The position numbers and the translations under genes were made by a program. The notes beneath the pieces are model-generated. The model did no database searches, was not told the DNA's origin, and was given only the letters and a program-made list of their open reading frames with translations. Below, piece by piece: positions 1 through 8,008 of a stretch of 55,114 nt of DNA. The stretch comes from an uncultured Clostridia bacterium. Its GTDB lineage: Bacteria > Bacillota > Clostridia > Oscillospirales > Acutalibacteraceae. The stretch covers positions 1 through 55,114 of the forward strand of contig CANQFC010000009.1 in the NCBI GenBank assembly GCA_947598155.1. Reading direction: 5' to 3'. Position 1 is the first letter of the stretch, and each line of letters starts with the position of its first letter.

Positions 1-84
1 TTCCGGCAACTCAAACGGTATTTCATCTTCTATACATTTCACCGTACCATCAGCGAACTGCTCATAATGTAAATTATACCGTTG
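1..84 (-). pseudogene. Fragment of a type I restriction specificity subunit (HsdS), cut by the window edge
   Basis: Read on the minus strand from 84 to 1, this frame gives LHYEQFADGTVKC followed by IEDEIPFELPE. Such a stretch is typical of type I restriction-modification S subunits, just before the target-recognition domain. The frame is closed upstream by an in-frame TAA at 85-87 and has no ATG, so the 5' part of the gene is missing here; the rest lies beyond the left edge. It may be a decayed hsdS or a silent, promoterless hsdS cassette of the kind used in phase-variable type I systems. The family call rests on about 27 residues only. Confidence 0.5.
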
Positions 85-171
85 TTAAGTATATTCGTTT
101 TTTAGAATAAAACGCATATTATTAAATAAAGCACAGCCGAAAAATCAGCCGTGCTTTCACAAGTTTTCACT

Positions 172-1665
172 TTATTCTTTCTTCTTCCTATTCGGAAAGC
201 TGCCCTCAAGCCACTCTTCAAACTCCGCAAGGGTGATTTTGCCGTCGGAGCATTCGTCGCGCTTTGTCATCGCTTGATATTTCCATTTCTTAAAATCGGG
301 CTCTTTAATCTGCCTTACACGCACACGGGCGGCATAGCGCTTATAATACTTTTGATATAACGGAATGGAGGCATTGTCTGCCATTTTCTTTTTATAGTTT
401 TCTTGTGCGGCTAAGTCCTGGCAGTTGCGGGTTTCGCCCTCGGCAATGCGGTCGCAGTAATTGGTGTCGTAGTTGCCCTTCATAATGAAATACTTACCGC
501 AGCGTTTGCACTTTCTGAATCGGACATTGTGTTCGAGCATTTTAGTAAATTCCATTTCAAGAATTTCAGCGACCGAGCCGAACACATATTGGCGGCTGAT
601 AAAATGCGGCAAATTTATCAAAGCTACAACTTTTTCGGGAGTTGTTCCGAATTTTTCGGCAAGCTCCTTGTGTGCATCATTCGGTACCGAACTTTGAGAA
701 AATCTTTCTTTCAGCCCTTCAATATCCATACCGTAAGGCATTTCTTTTCCGCTCATTGTATTTGAGAAAGCCACTTCTTCCGTCCTCTCCAAGAACGGTG
801 ACAAACCTTTTAGAGAACGGTAAATATAAAACCTTTCCGACGGCAATCTGTCCGCCAAAGCTTCGGGATAATAATCTTCGTCAAAGCAAAATTCAATCAT
901 CTCACGATATTCCTGTTGGAGTCTCAAAAGATAATTGCCATACCATAATGTTTGCTTCTTTTTATCGCCTCCTTTTTTGAAAACAGGGGGACAGATAGCG
1001 GAATATAAAGAGGCGTAGATTATGTCTTTGATACTGATTATGGTTTCGGAATATTCGTAGTATTCTTCCACTCGCTCCTGCAATTGACTGTAAATTTTCT
1101 CCGGTTCGTCTTTATGAATCGGAGATTTTTCTTTTTTCACGCCTTCTTGCTGTGCGAACTTGTAAAGCAGGTTTTCAATCTCAACCAATTTAAGTTGTTC
1201 CTGAATTGCCGATTTGAAATCCGCATATATGAAATCCAATATGCCCTCGCCGTACTGCAAGTTAATTCTTGCACCGCTCAGAACATTATTAAAAGGCAAT
1301 TTCGGAAAACCTTTATCTTTATCCCAAAGATATTGCTGTTCTCTGTATTCGGCGCCTTCAAAATCTATTTGAAATCTGCTTGCAAACACATCTCGTTGCT
1401 TTTTATTGCGCTCTATGTATTCAGGCAATTCTGTATCGTTAGCAAAGTTTTTTGCGGTGATTTCTTCTCCCGTATATTCCTCAATGAGATGATTCATAGA
1501 AAAATATTCATTTCCTTCATCGACCGTTATATGAATTCGCTTGTCATCTTTGCTGAAACCGGCGTAGTTATAGAAATATTTTAACCTGACATTTTCCCTG
1601 TCGGAACGGTTCAGGTTGTAAATCTCGTTTTTGGTGGGCTTGTATTCAGAGTAATCTTTCTTCAT
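172..1665 (-). CDS. DUF6076-like zinc-ribbon protein of mobile elements
   Basis: This 497-residue soluble protein has no signal peptide or membrane segment. Near residues 395-430 it carries a Cys cluster, CKRCGKYF, then YCDR and NCQ, which looks like a zinc ribbon followed by a basic helical C terminus. That arrangement matches the DUF6076-type proteins often carried by integrative elements of gut Clostridia; its biochemical function is not known to me. It is transcribed away from the conjugation genes from its own promoter at 1734-1762. The C terminus ends in a Lys-rich tail. A regulatory or nucleic-acid-binding role would be inference only. The family name is from memory of the motif, not from a search. 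Confidence 0.6.
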   Translation of the reverse strand: MKKDYSEYKPTKNEIYNLNRSDRENVRLKYFYNYAGFSKDDKRIHITVDEGNEYFSMNHLIEEYTGEEITAKNFANDTELPEYIERNKKQRDVFASRFQIDFEGAEYREQQYLWDKDKGFPKLPFNNVLSGARINLQYGEGILDFIYADFKSAIQEQLKLVEIENLLYKFAQQEGVKKEKSPIHKDEPEKIYSQLQERVEEYYEYSETIISIKDIIYASLYSAICPPVFKKGGDKKKQTLWYGNYLLRLQQEYREMIEFCFDEDYYPEALADRLPSERFYIYRSLKGLSPFLERTEEVAFSNTMSGKEMPYGMDIEGLKERFSQSSVPNDAHKELAEKFGTTPEKVVALINLPHFISRQYVFGSVAEILEMEFTKMLEHNVRFRKCKRCGKYFIMKGNYDTNYCDRIAEGETRNCQDLAAQENYKKKMADNASIPLYQKYYKRYAARVRVRQIKEPDFKKWKYQAMTKRDECSDGKITLAEFEEWLEGSFPNRKKKE

Positions 1666-1678
1666 TTTCTCGCCTTCA

Positions 1679-1818
1679 TTTTAGAAAATCAGTTTTTGAA
1701 CAGTTTTAGACAATTAACATAACTCCAAACAACATTATACAAAAGCATTGCCTTCGTGTCAATACACAGCTATAATAAATTTGCAAATCGAAATTGTACT
1801 AAATTTGATTTTCTAAAA
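1679..1818. repeat. Inverted repeat bracketing the divergent intergenic region
   Basis: TTTTAGAAAATC at 1679-1690 and its exact reverse complement GATTTTCTAAAA at 1807-1818 flank the promoter region between the DUF6076-like gene and the excisionase-like gene. The left copy sits just upstream of the DUF6076-like start codon. They could be paired operators for an element regulator or the scar of a small insertion. Confidence 0.5.
1734..1762 (-). promoter_or_regulatory. Sigma-A promoter for the DUF6076-like gene
   Basis: On the minus strand TTGACA (1762-1757) is followed by a 17-nt spacer and TATAAT (1739-1734), a perfect consensus. It reads toward the DUF6076-like gene and lies between the two arms of the inverted repeat. 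A weaker plus-strand alternative (TTGCCT, 16 nt, TATAAT at 1771-1776) could drive the excisionase-like gene. Confidence 0.75.
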
Positions 1819-1937
1819 CTGAATGACCGTCCGAATGGGATATGACTTTGCGATGACAGTCGGAGACGACGAAAGCGAAGCAACGCCGCTGAGATAGGGG
1901 CAGGGATAACAAAAACGACATTCGGGCAGAACGGCGA

Positions 1938-2008
1938 AAGGCAACAGCAAGAGTCCTCCTTTCGACTGTTGCCTCGTACATAGCTGTACAAACCGTGCAG
2001 CTTTTTTC
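1938..2008 (+). promoter_or_regulatory. Structured leader with terminator-like hairpin before the excisionase-like gene
   Basis: GGCAACAG near 1938-1946 pairs with CTGTTGCC near 1967-1975. It is followed by a second hairpin, AGCTG at about 1982 with CAGCT at about 1998-2002, and a run of six T. This looks like an intrinsic terminator placed just before the AAAGGAGG ribosome-binding site of the gene at 2029. The arrangement suggests transcription attenuation of the element's replication and transfer genes. Confidence 0.5.
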
Positions 2009-2028
2009 TCACAAAGGAGGTTAAGAAG

Positions 2029-2256
2029 ATGAGAAAAACAGAATTGAAAGAGCTTTACAAGATGATGTTTCCGGACTATCCGGACATCGTTACGGTAGCT
2101 CAGCTTCAACAAATGCTCGGTGTAAGCCGACACTTGGCATACGACCTGATTAACAACGGATATATCTCCGGCGTTAAAATCGGAAACGCTTTTAAGATTC
2201 CGAAGGTCAATGTCATCAATTATGTTATGGAAGAAGGTGTGAAGAATGCAAGTTGA
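2029..2256 (+). CDS. Small helix-turn-helix, excisionase-like protein
   Basis: This 75-residue protein has a MerR/excisionase-type winged helix: VTVAQLQQMLGVSRHLAYDLINNG, a short linker, then VKIGNAFKIPKVNVINYV, the usual 'helix, wing, DNA-contact' layout of element-encoded Xis-type proteins. A strong AAAGGAGG site lies about 8 nt upstream of the ATG. Its last codons overlap the start of the RepA-like gene by 11 nt, so the two are translationally coupled. It may act as a directionality factor for the integrase at 6183, but its distance from int and closeness to the ATPase fit equally well with a replication or regulatory role. Confidence 0.75.
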   Translation: MRKTELKELYKMMFPDYPDIVTVAQLQQMLGVSRHLAYDLINNGYISGVKIGNAFKIPKVNVINYVMEEGVKNAS

Positions 2257-3270
2257 GAAGCTGAAAACGATTGATGCGGACACGCTGCTGTCAACGCCGA
2301 TAAGGAAAACCTTATTTGTGGTTGACGGCTTGATACCGCAAGGACTCAGTGTGCTTTCGGGTTCAAGTAAAATCGGCAAGAGCTGGCTTATGCTTTGGCT
2401 CGGTATTCAAGTGGCGAGAGGACAGCCCGTGTGGGAATTTGAAACCCACAAGAGCGATGTGCTTTATCTTTGCTTGGAAGATACTTACGCAAGAATACAA
2501 AGCCGCCTGTATCAAATCACAGACGAAGCACCGCCTGAACTTCGCATTGCAACAACGAGTTTTCAAATCGGCAACGGCTTGGACAGCAAATCGAACAGTA
2601 TCTTTCCGACTTTCCGAAAACAAAACTTGTCATTATCGACACCTTTCAAAAGGTACGAGATTCAAAAAGCACCGGCGGAAAAAGCGGAATGTATGCAGAC
2701 GACTACGATGATGTTTCGGCGCTGAAAAATATTTCGGACAAGTACTGCATCGCTGTTATGGTTGTTCACCACGTCAGGAAACTGAAAGATGTCAGCGACC
2801 CATTCAACGAGGTATCAGGCTCCACAGGTATCACAGGTGCGGCAGATACGAATTTTGTTTTGAAGCGCAGTCGTGCCAATGAAACCGGAACCCTGCTTGC
2901 CACCGGTCGAGATATTGCATATCAGGAGCTGACCTTGAAGTTTGATAACCGCAGTCACTTGTGGGAATTAGTCGAGCGAAAGGATATGGAGGATATTCAC
3001 CGTGAAGAAATTCCGAGGTTTATTTTCCGGCTGGTTGATTATATTTCGGAACATAAAGAGTGGCAAGGCACTGCAACAGAGCTCTTAACGCAGGTGAACG
3101 AAACCGAGGTTACACCAAATGTTGTGACCAAAATGCTTGCCCGATTTTCTTCGGAAGTTTTTCAGCCGCAAGGCATCGAATACAAAACAAAACGCACCGG
3201 CACAAGCCGACTGATTTACTTAAAAAAGAATGACGGCAATGACGGTGATGACAATAAATACTCTATATAG
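2246..3270 (+). pseudogene. RepA-like AAA_25 ATPase, interrupted by a frameshift
   Basis: Two overlapping frames encode one protein. The first (from ATG 2246) has the Walker A motif GSSKIGKSW near residues 33-41. The second frame resumes with LGQQIEQYLSDFPKTKLVII, so Walker B (KLVIIDTF) is outside the first frame, and continues through HHVRK and GSTGITGAADT to the stop at 3270. The reading frame slips near 2582-2583, where one base appears to be missing; adding it would restore a protein of about 341 residues. Proteins of this type are RepA/RecA-like helicase-primase ATPases of mobile elements. There is no slippery heptamer that would obviously support programmed frameshifting, so this is either a real inactivating deletion or a sequence error. 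Confidence 0.75.
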
Positions 3271-3457
3271 GAAAAAGCCGTCACAGCCGTCACTATCGTC
3301 ACTTTTTGAGAAAGTGGATATATGGCTATACAGGTAATGCCAATCCGTAAGGATAGCGAGCATAGGCTTTGTGTTGCCCACAAAACCGGCGGCAAATTGC
3401 CGAAAGGGACTTGCCGCCCCTGTAACCCCGATTTTTAGGAGAAAGGAATGAAAATAT
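3271..3457 (+). other. Candidate origin of transfer (oriT) region upstream of mobC
   Basis: This 187-bp non-coding gap precedes the MobC-relaxase pair, the usual position for oriT in mobilizable elements. It contains a perfect 8-bp inverted repeat, GGCGGCAA at 3388-3395 and TTGCCGCC at 3411-3418, with a 15-nt loop. Short direct repeats of CCGTCAC / CGTCAC occur at about 3278-3302. The nick site cannot be identified by eye. Confidence 0.45.
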
Positions 3458-3772
3458 ATGAGACAAAGAACAACTGCAATCAATATCCGAGTGACTGAGG
3501 GAGAGAAAAGAAAAATGGAAACTGCCGCTAAAAAATGCGGACTTTCGCTCTCTGCTTACCTTAGAAAACTCGGATTGGGCAAGGAAGTTCAGGCAACCTT
3601 GCCGCAGGAATTTTACGAAGCTTACCGAGGTTTGACCTCACTTCGTGACAATTGGAAGTCGCTTTCAGAAGCCAATGTAAATGCAAACTTCAACGATGTT
3701 GTGAGCAAATTATTGAAGGCTTATCACTCAATCGGTGAGCCGGAAAGCGCAAGTGATTCGCCGTGGCAGTAA
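3458..3772 (+). CDS. mobC: MobC-like mobilization accessory protein
   Basis: This 104-residue protein opens with a ribbon-helix-helix: TTAINIRVTEGEKRKMETAAKKCG then LSLSAYLRKLGLG, which is the typical MobC/relaxosome accessory signature. Such proteins bind oriT as dimers and help the relaxase open the nick region. Its last 10 nt overlap the GTG start of the relaxase, consistent with translational coupling. An AGGAGAAAGG stretch about 10 nt upstream supports the ATG. The C-terminal half is helical and family-specific. Confidence 0.8.
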   Translation: MRQRTTAINIRVTEGEKRKMETAAKKCGLSLSAYLRKLGLGKEVQATLPQEFYEAYRGLTSLRDNWKSLSEANVNANFNDVVSKLLKAYHSIGEPESASDSPWQ

Positions 3773-5148
3773 CAAAAATATGGGCTATAACCGACAGCGT
3801 CAGCCGTGTTTTGAGCTATGCGGCGAACCCGGACAAGACTATTTACAGCGATATTTGCAAGGCACTTCACTACGCAAGTGACGAAAGAAAAACCGTAATC
3901 GGTGAAGAAAAAGCTATGTATGTAACAGGCGTAAACTGCACCGCAGAAACCGCTTTTGCCGAGATGAATGCAGTTCAGGAACGCTTCGATAAGACGGTCG
4001 GCAATGTGGCTTATCACGCATATCAGAGTTTCAAAACAGGTGAAGTCACACCGCAACTTGCTCACAAACTCGGCGTAGAGCTTTCAAAAAGAATGTGGGG
4101 CGATCAGTACCAAGTGCTGGTCGCTACGCACTTCAATACCGGCACATATCACAACCATTTGGTCATCAATTCGGTGAATATGTGGAACGGTAAGAAGTTT
4201 AACTGCAACGAGGGTGCATACTGGAAACTGCGCAGTATTTCCGATGAGCTTTGCAAAGAAAACGGTCTGACGGTTATCAAAAATCCTAAAGGAAAGACGC
4301 CACGCAAGCTGTACTTTGCAGAAAAGAACGGCGAGCCTACTCGATACAATTTAATGCGTGAGGCGATAGATAAAGCACTTTCGATGAGTACAAATCCCAA
4401 AGCTTTTACCTATGTTATGAAACAGCTTGGATATGTAATCGACCTTAACCCATATCATAAGTACGCCACCATTCGCTCTGTCAACAGCAAAAAAGCGACT
4501 CGTTTGTACCGCTTAGGAGAAGCCTATGACCGTGATGCAATCTATGAGCGAATGAGAGATACACTGAAAAACAACCCACAGGAAGCTTACCGCTTATACT
4601 ATGAGTTTACCGAAAAAAAGAGCTTTGGTGTAACAATTCAAAAGGCGCATTTTGTTAAAGGCAACTTAAAAACAGCCAAAAAGATTACGGGTCTTAAAGC
4701 GTTGTATTTCAGATATTTATATCTGCTGGGCGTGCTTCCGAAGAATAAAAAGCATAAGCCGTTATCGCCCGAAATGCGTGAGGCTTGCCGTTGGCTTGAC
4801 CGCCACACCGCACAGGTACAGCTCATTTGCGACAATCACTTAACCGATATTTCCTCTGTGGAATCGTTTATAAAAAACGCAGATTCGGAAATAAAACTCA
4901 TATCGGATTACCGCAAAATGCTCTACCGAGATATTGATTCTTGCCACGATCCCGACGAAAAAGCAAAGCTTGTTGCCAAGCGAGATGACTGCACAAAGGC
5001 TCTGGCTCAACTACGAAAGGACAAGAAAACAGCGGCAAGGATTATAGAGGATAACCCTAAAATCAAAGAAAACATTCTCATTGAGGAGAATATGCGCAGC
5101 CGATATTTCGGACTAAACAAATCAAGAAAGAGAGGATACGAACGATGA
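3763..5148 (+). CDS. MOBP-type relaxase (mobilization nuclease)
   Basis: This 461-residue protein starts at GTG inside the end of mobC. It has the relaxase/mobilization nuclease fold in its N-terminal ~250 residues: a candidate nicking Tyr in VLSYAANPDKT (about residue 19) and a histidine metal site in THFNTGTYHNHLVINS (about residues 126-141). It should cut oriT and stay bound to the 5' end during transfer. The C-terminal ~180 residues are basic and partly coiled, as is common in these proteins. No type IV secretion genes or coupling protein are visible here, so the element is mobilizable rather than shown to be self-transmissible. It overlaps parB by 4 nt. Confidence 0.85.
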   Translation: MAVTKIWAITDSVSRVLSYAANPDKTIYSDICKALHYASDERKTVIGEEKAMYVTGVNCTAETAFAEMNAVQERFDKTVGNVAYHAYQSFKTGEVTPQLAHKLGVELSKRMWGDQYQVLVATHFNTGTYHNHLVINSVNMWNGKKFNCNEGAYWKLRSISDELCKENGLTVIKNPKGKTPRKLYFAEKNGEPTRYNLMREAIDKALSMSTNPKAFTYVMKQLGYVIDLNPYHKYATIRSVNSKKATRLYRLGEAYDRDAIYERMRDTLKNNPQEAYRLYYEFTEKKSFGVTIQKAHFVKGNLKTAKKITGLKALYFRYLYLLGVLPKNKKHKPLSPEMREACRWLDRHTAQVQLICDNHLTDISSVESFIKNADSEIKLISDYRKMLYRDIDSCHDPDEKAKLVAKRDDCTKALAQLRKDKKTAARIIEDNPKIKENILIEENMRSRYFGLNKSRKRGYER

Positions 5149-6062
5149 CAAAACGAAAATCAGATTTTACTTTACCGACACTAGACGACCTGTTTACAAC
5201 GCAGGCTGAGCGTGACGACGCAAAGCTTGAGCGTGTGAAGAACATACCTCTTGACAAACTTCACCCTTTTAAGAATCATCCCTTTAAGATATTGAATAAC
5301 GAAGAAATGGAAAGAATGATTGAAAGCATACGCAAAGTCGGCACAATAACTCCGGCGCTTGCACGACCGTTGTCTGACGGCGGCTATGAGTTAATCTCTG
5401 GACACAGAAGGCTTGCGGCGTGTCAGGTGCTCGAAATTGAAACTATGCCGGTTATCGTCCGTGAAATGTCAGACGATGAGGCGGTAATCGCAATGGTGGA
5501 CGCCAATCTGCAAAGGGAAACAATACTGCCAAGCGAAAAAGCCTTTGCGTATAAGATGAAACTGGACGCCATAAAGCACCAGGGTAAAACTTCTGTGCAA
5601 GTTGCAGAGAAGTTGCTTAGTGTAGAAAAGGTTGCCGAAGAAGCAGGTGAAAGCAAAGACCAAGTGCGAAGATATATCCGCTTAACTTACTTAATTCCCG
5701 AACTTCTCGCAATGGTAGATGACAATAAAATCGCTTTCAACCCTGCGGTAGAAATCTCCTACCTTGACCGAGAAGAACAGCTCACTTTGCTTGACGCAAT
5801 CAATATGAACGACTGCACACCGTCACACGCACAGAGTATCAGGCTGAAGAAAATGTCGCAAGACGGCTTGCTTACTGCCGATGCGGTCTACGCTGTTTTA
5901 TCGGAAGAAAAACCAAATCAAAGAGAACAAATCAAGCTGCCTCGTGATGAGCTTCGCAAATACTTTCCGCAAAATTACAGCGATGAGCAAATCAAACGGG
6001 ATATTCTAAAAGGCTTGGAGCTTCTGAAACGCCAACGAGAACGCAACAGAGACGCTCGTTAA
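5145..6062 (+). CDS. ParB/RepB/Spo0J-family partition protein
   Basis: This 305-residue protein has the ParB N-terminal nuclease-like/CTPase domain with KLHPFKNHPFKI, the SIRKVGTITP segment and the GHRRLAA motif (about residues 88-94). A helix-turn-helix domain follows (VEKVAEEAGESKDQVRRYIR, about residues 165-185). It starts in an ATGA overlap with the relaxase stop, so the two are translated together. No ParA partner is visible. Stand-alone ParB proteins are common in gut Clostridia elements and may act in element regulation or maintenance rather than classical partitioning. Confidence 0.85.
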   Translation: MTKRKSDFTLPTLDDLFTTQAERDDAKLERVKNIPLDKLHPFKNHPFKILNNEEMERMIESIRKVGTITPALARPLSDGGYELISGHRRLAACQVLEIETMPVIVREMSDDEAVIAMVDANLQRETILPSEKAFAYKMKLDAIKHQGKTSVQVAEKLLSVEKVAEEAGESKDQVRRYIRLTYLIPELLAMVDDNKIAFNPAVEISYLDREEQLTLLDAINMNDCTPSHAQSIRLKKMSQDGLLTADAVYAVLSEEKPNQREQIKLPRDELRKYFPQNYSDEQIKRDILKGLELLKRQRERNRDAR

Positions 6063-6074
6063 TTCGAACCAAAG

Positions 6075-6163
6075 TGTACAGCGAGTGACTTTTGTAGAAT
6101 GGAAAGAACTATGCCGGCAAGCTATAATAGGCTTGTCGGTGTAGGTCTTTCCTGTGATGTACA
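6075..6163. repeat. Nested inverted repeats upstream of the integrase gene
   Basis: Three inverted repeats nest in this gap. TGTACA is at 6075-6080 and 6158-6163. GGAAAGA at 6101-6107 pairs with TCTTTCC at 6146-6152. CCGGCAAGC at 6114-6122 pairs with GCTTGTCGG at 6131-6139 (one G-U). The inner two share the same centre. GGAAAGAAC here also matches the repeated motif around the attachment site at 7439-7870, so integrase could bind here and control its own gene. Confidence 0.55.
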
Positions 6164-6182
6164 ATGAAAGGAGTTAAAAATA

Positions 6183-7397
6183 ATGGTATCAGGACACCTA
6201 CAAGTAAAAAAAGGTTTTTATTATGTAGTGCTAAGCTACTATAACAACAACGGAAAACGCCGTGTGAAATACTTTTCCACGGGACTGCCCGAAAAGGGAA
6301 ACAAACGAAAAGCCGAAGCCGAGCTTGTGCGAATCAGAAGTGAATTCGTGCCCCCGCAGGAAGTCGGCGAGCTTGCTTCCGATATGCCGTTTGCAGACTA
6401 CCTGCTTGAATGGTTGGAAATCGTCAAGGTGCGTGTAAAGGCAACCACATTCAGCTCTTACGAGCAAATGGTGAAATCGGTGATTGAGCCGTATTTCCGA
6501 AAGAAAGCGGTAACGCTTCAGTGTTTGGAGGCAAGACACATTCAGCAATTCTATTCCGAAAAGCTGAAAACAGTCAAGCCAAACTCGGTTATTCACTATC
6601 ACGCTGTTATTCATCAGGCGCTGAAGTACGCAATGAAAACCGACCTTGTTACGCAGAATGTGGCAATGAAAGTGGATCGCCCGAAAAAGAATGATTATCA
6701 GCCTGTATTCCTTGATGCAGAAGAACTGCAACATTTATTTGAAGTAGTCAAAGGGACAAAACTGGAACTTCCTGTTTTAGTCGCCGCTTTCTACGGCTTG
6801 CGTCGTGGCGAGGTCTGCGGACTAAAATGGGACGCCATTGATTTTGAGCGTGGCACAATCACCATAAGGCACACGGTCACTTCTCTGCAAGTGGACGGAA
6901 AAACAAAAATGTACGCACAGGACTCTGCCAAAACAAAATCCAGTATGCGTACACTTCCGCTTGTCGGCAGCTTTGCTGAGTATTTCAAAGAAGTAAAAGC
7001 GGCACAAGAAGTCAATAAAAAGGTCTGCGGCAACTGCTACAACTACGAATATGACGGTTATGTCTTTGTAGACGAGCTTGGTGATTTAATGCGACCGGAA
7101 TATTTGACAAGCTATTTTCCGCAGTATATTCAAAAGCACGGTTGTAAAAGAATGCGTTTTCACGATTTAAGGCACAGTTGTGCAAGCCTGCTTCTTGCGA
7201 ACGGCGTACCGCTGAAACAAATTCAGGAGTGGCTGGGACACAGCGATTTTTCCACCACCGCTAACATCTATGCCCACCTTGACTACACTTCAAAACTGTC
7301 GTCGGCAAAGGCTATGGTCAGCGGAATGGCACTGCCCGAATCGGTGAATTTCGGCAGCAAGTGGACCGAAATTTCAGATGATGGCGAAAAGAACTGA
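6183..7397 (+). CDS. int: Tyrosine site-specific integrase
   Basis: This 404-residue phage-type integrase has an N-terminal arm-binding region (about 1-60), a SAM-like core-binding domain (about 65-165) and the catalytic domain (about 175-390). Catalytic residues are visible: Arg in YGLRRGE, HDLRHS, GHSDFSTTANIYAHL with the final Tyr nucleophile in NIYAH. A GAAAGGAG ribosome-binding site lies 9 nt before the ATG. It is the last gene of the element and ends about 145 bp from tRNA-Ser, the usual arrangement for an integrase next to its tRNA attachment site. Confidence 0.92.
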   Translation: MVSGHLQVKKGFYYVVLSYYNNNGKRRVKYFSTGLPEKGNKRKAEAELVRIRSEFVPPQEVGELASDMPFADYLLEWLEIVKVRVKATTFSSYEQMVKSVIEPYFRKKAVTLQCLEARHIQQFYSEKLKTVKPNSVIHYHAVIHQALKYAMKTDLVTQNVAMKVDRPKKNDYQPVFLDAEELQHLFEVVKGTKLELPVLVAAFYGLRRGEVCGLKWDAIDFERGTITIRHTVTSLQVDGKTKMYAQDSAKTKSSMRTLPLVGSFAEYFKEVKAAQEVNKKVCGNCYNYEYDGYVFVDELGDLMRPEYLTSYFPQYIQKHGCKRMRFHDLRHSCASLLLANGVPLKQIQEWLGHSDFSTTANIYAHLDYTSKLSSAKAMVSGMALPESVNFGSKWTEISDDGEKN

Positions 7398-7438
7398 TTT
7401 TAACGGTTCGAATACGCCAAAATGCTCGAAATCGCCTT

Positions 7439-7468
7439 GTTCTTTCCAAAAAACGGCCTGTTCTTTCC
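7439..7468. repeat. Integrase arm-site-like repeats, left of the tRNA
   Basis: GTTCTTTCC occurs at 7439-7447 and 7460-7468 as direct repeats. The reverse complement GGAAAGAAC occurs at 7667-7675 and 7680-7688 on the other side of the tRNA, and the variant GGACAGAAC at 7849-7857 and 7862-7870 in the next repeat unit. Pairs of short direct repeats on both sides of a tRNA att site are what arm-type integrase sites look like. Confidence 0.5.
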
Positions 7469-7498
7469 ATAGTTTTGAGCCGATTTTGAGCAAACGAG

Positions 7499-7540
7499 CA
7501 AAAAAGAAAAGTCCGGCAAACCCGCTTGTTTACCGGACTT
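7499..7540 (-). terminator. Intrinsic terminator of tRNA-Ser
   Basis: On the minus strand AAGTCCGGTAAAC pairs with GTTTGCCGGACTT (nearly perfect, 12-13 bp) and is followed by a T-rich tract (7508-7499). It lies directly downstream of the tRNA 3' end. Confidence 0.85.
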
Positions 7541-7542
7541 TC

Positions 7543-7631
7543 TGGCGGAGAGTTAGGGATTCGAACCCTAGGTTCCTTTTGGGAACACAGCATTTCGAGT
7601 GCTGCACCTTCGACCACTCGGACAACTCTCC
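7543..7631 (-). tRNA. tRNA-Ser (anticodon CGA)
   Basis: This is a complete class II tRNA on the minus strand. The acceptor GGAGAGT pairs with ACTCTCC, the anticodon loop is CTCGAAA, there is a long variable arm (TTCCC AAAA GGAA), the T-arm contains GGTTCGAATCC, and CCA is encoded. It reads UCG codons. It lies between the integrase gene and the tandem 5'-half repeats and is the likely attachment target of the element. No good promoter is visible directly upstream; the nearest consensus promoter is at 8009-8037. Confidence 0.95.
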
Positions 7632-7994
7632 GTGTATGTGATTCCGCATTTCTTCCAAAAACTTTTGGAAAGAACTGACGGAAAGAACAACAAAATATTC
7701 AATTTTCGAACCGAAGAAAACCCCTGATTTTACGGGCTTTTTAAGCGGAGCAAACAGCCAACTCTTCAAAAAATTTCGAGTGCTGCACCTTCGACCTCTC
7801 GGACAACTCTCCGTGTATGTTAAGCCTGAAATTCTGCGAAAAACCCAAGGACAGAACAGCAGGACAGAACAGCAAAATATTCAATTTTCGAACCGGAGAA
7901 AACCCCTGAATTTACGGGCTTTTTAAGCGGAGCAAACAGCCAACTCTACAAAAAATTTCGAGTGCTGCACCTTCGACCTCTCGGACAACTCTCC
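7632..7994. repeat. Two tandem ~181-bp units, each ending in a tRNA-Ser 5'-half copy
   Basis: Two units (7632-7812 and 7813-7994) are arranged head to tail. Over the last 129 bp (7684-7812 and 7866-7994) they are nearly identical. Each ends with a 40-bp copy of the tRNA-Ser 5' half (7773-7812 and 7955-7994), matching 7592-7631 of the intact gene with one shared difference in the D-arm. Identity to the tRNA stops just past the anticodon loop, which is where many tyrosine integrases cross over. The units carry no ORF. They explain the otherwise empty stretch from 7632 to about 8000. Confidence 0.9.
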
Positions 7995-8008
7995 ATTTTA
8001 TGAAGACT

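Noticed and set aside
1770-2379. Minus-strand ORFs of 60-188 residues opposite the excisionase-like gene
   Set aside because: Low-complexity frames opposite a structured leader and a clear coding region; no family resemblance.
2571-2600. Programmed ribosomal frameshift in the RepA-like ATPase
   Set aside because: No slippery heptamer with a downstream stimulatory structure is evident; a simple indel is more likely.
7378-7641. 87-residue ORF overlapping the tRNA-Ser gene
   Set aside because: It lies across the antisense of a clear tRNA and its terminator, with no ribosome-binding site; chance ORF.
7632-7994. CRISPR array
   Set aside because: Only two units of ~181 bp sharing a tRNA fragment; no short repeats with unique spacers and no cas genes.
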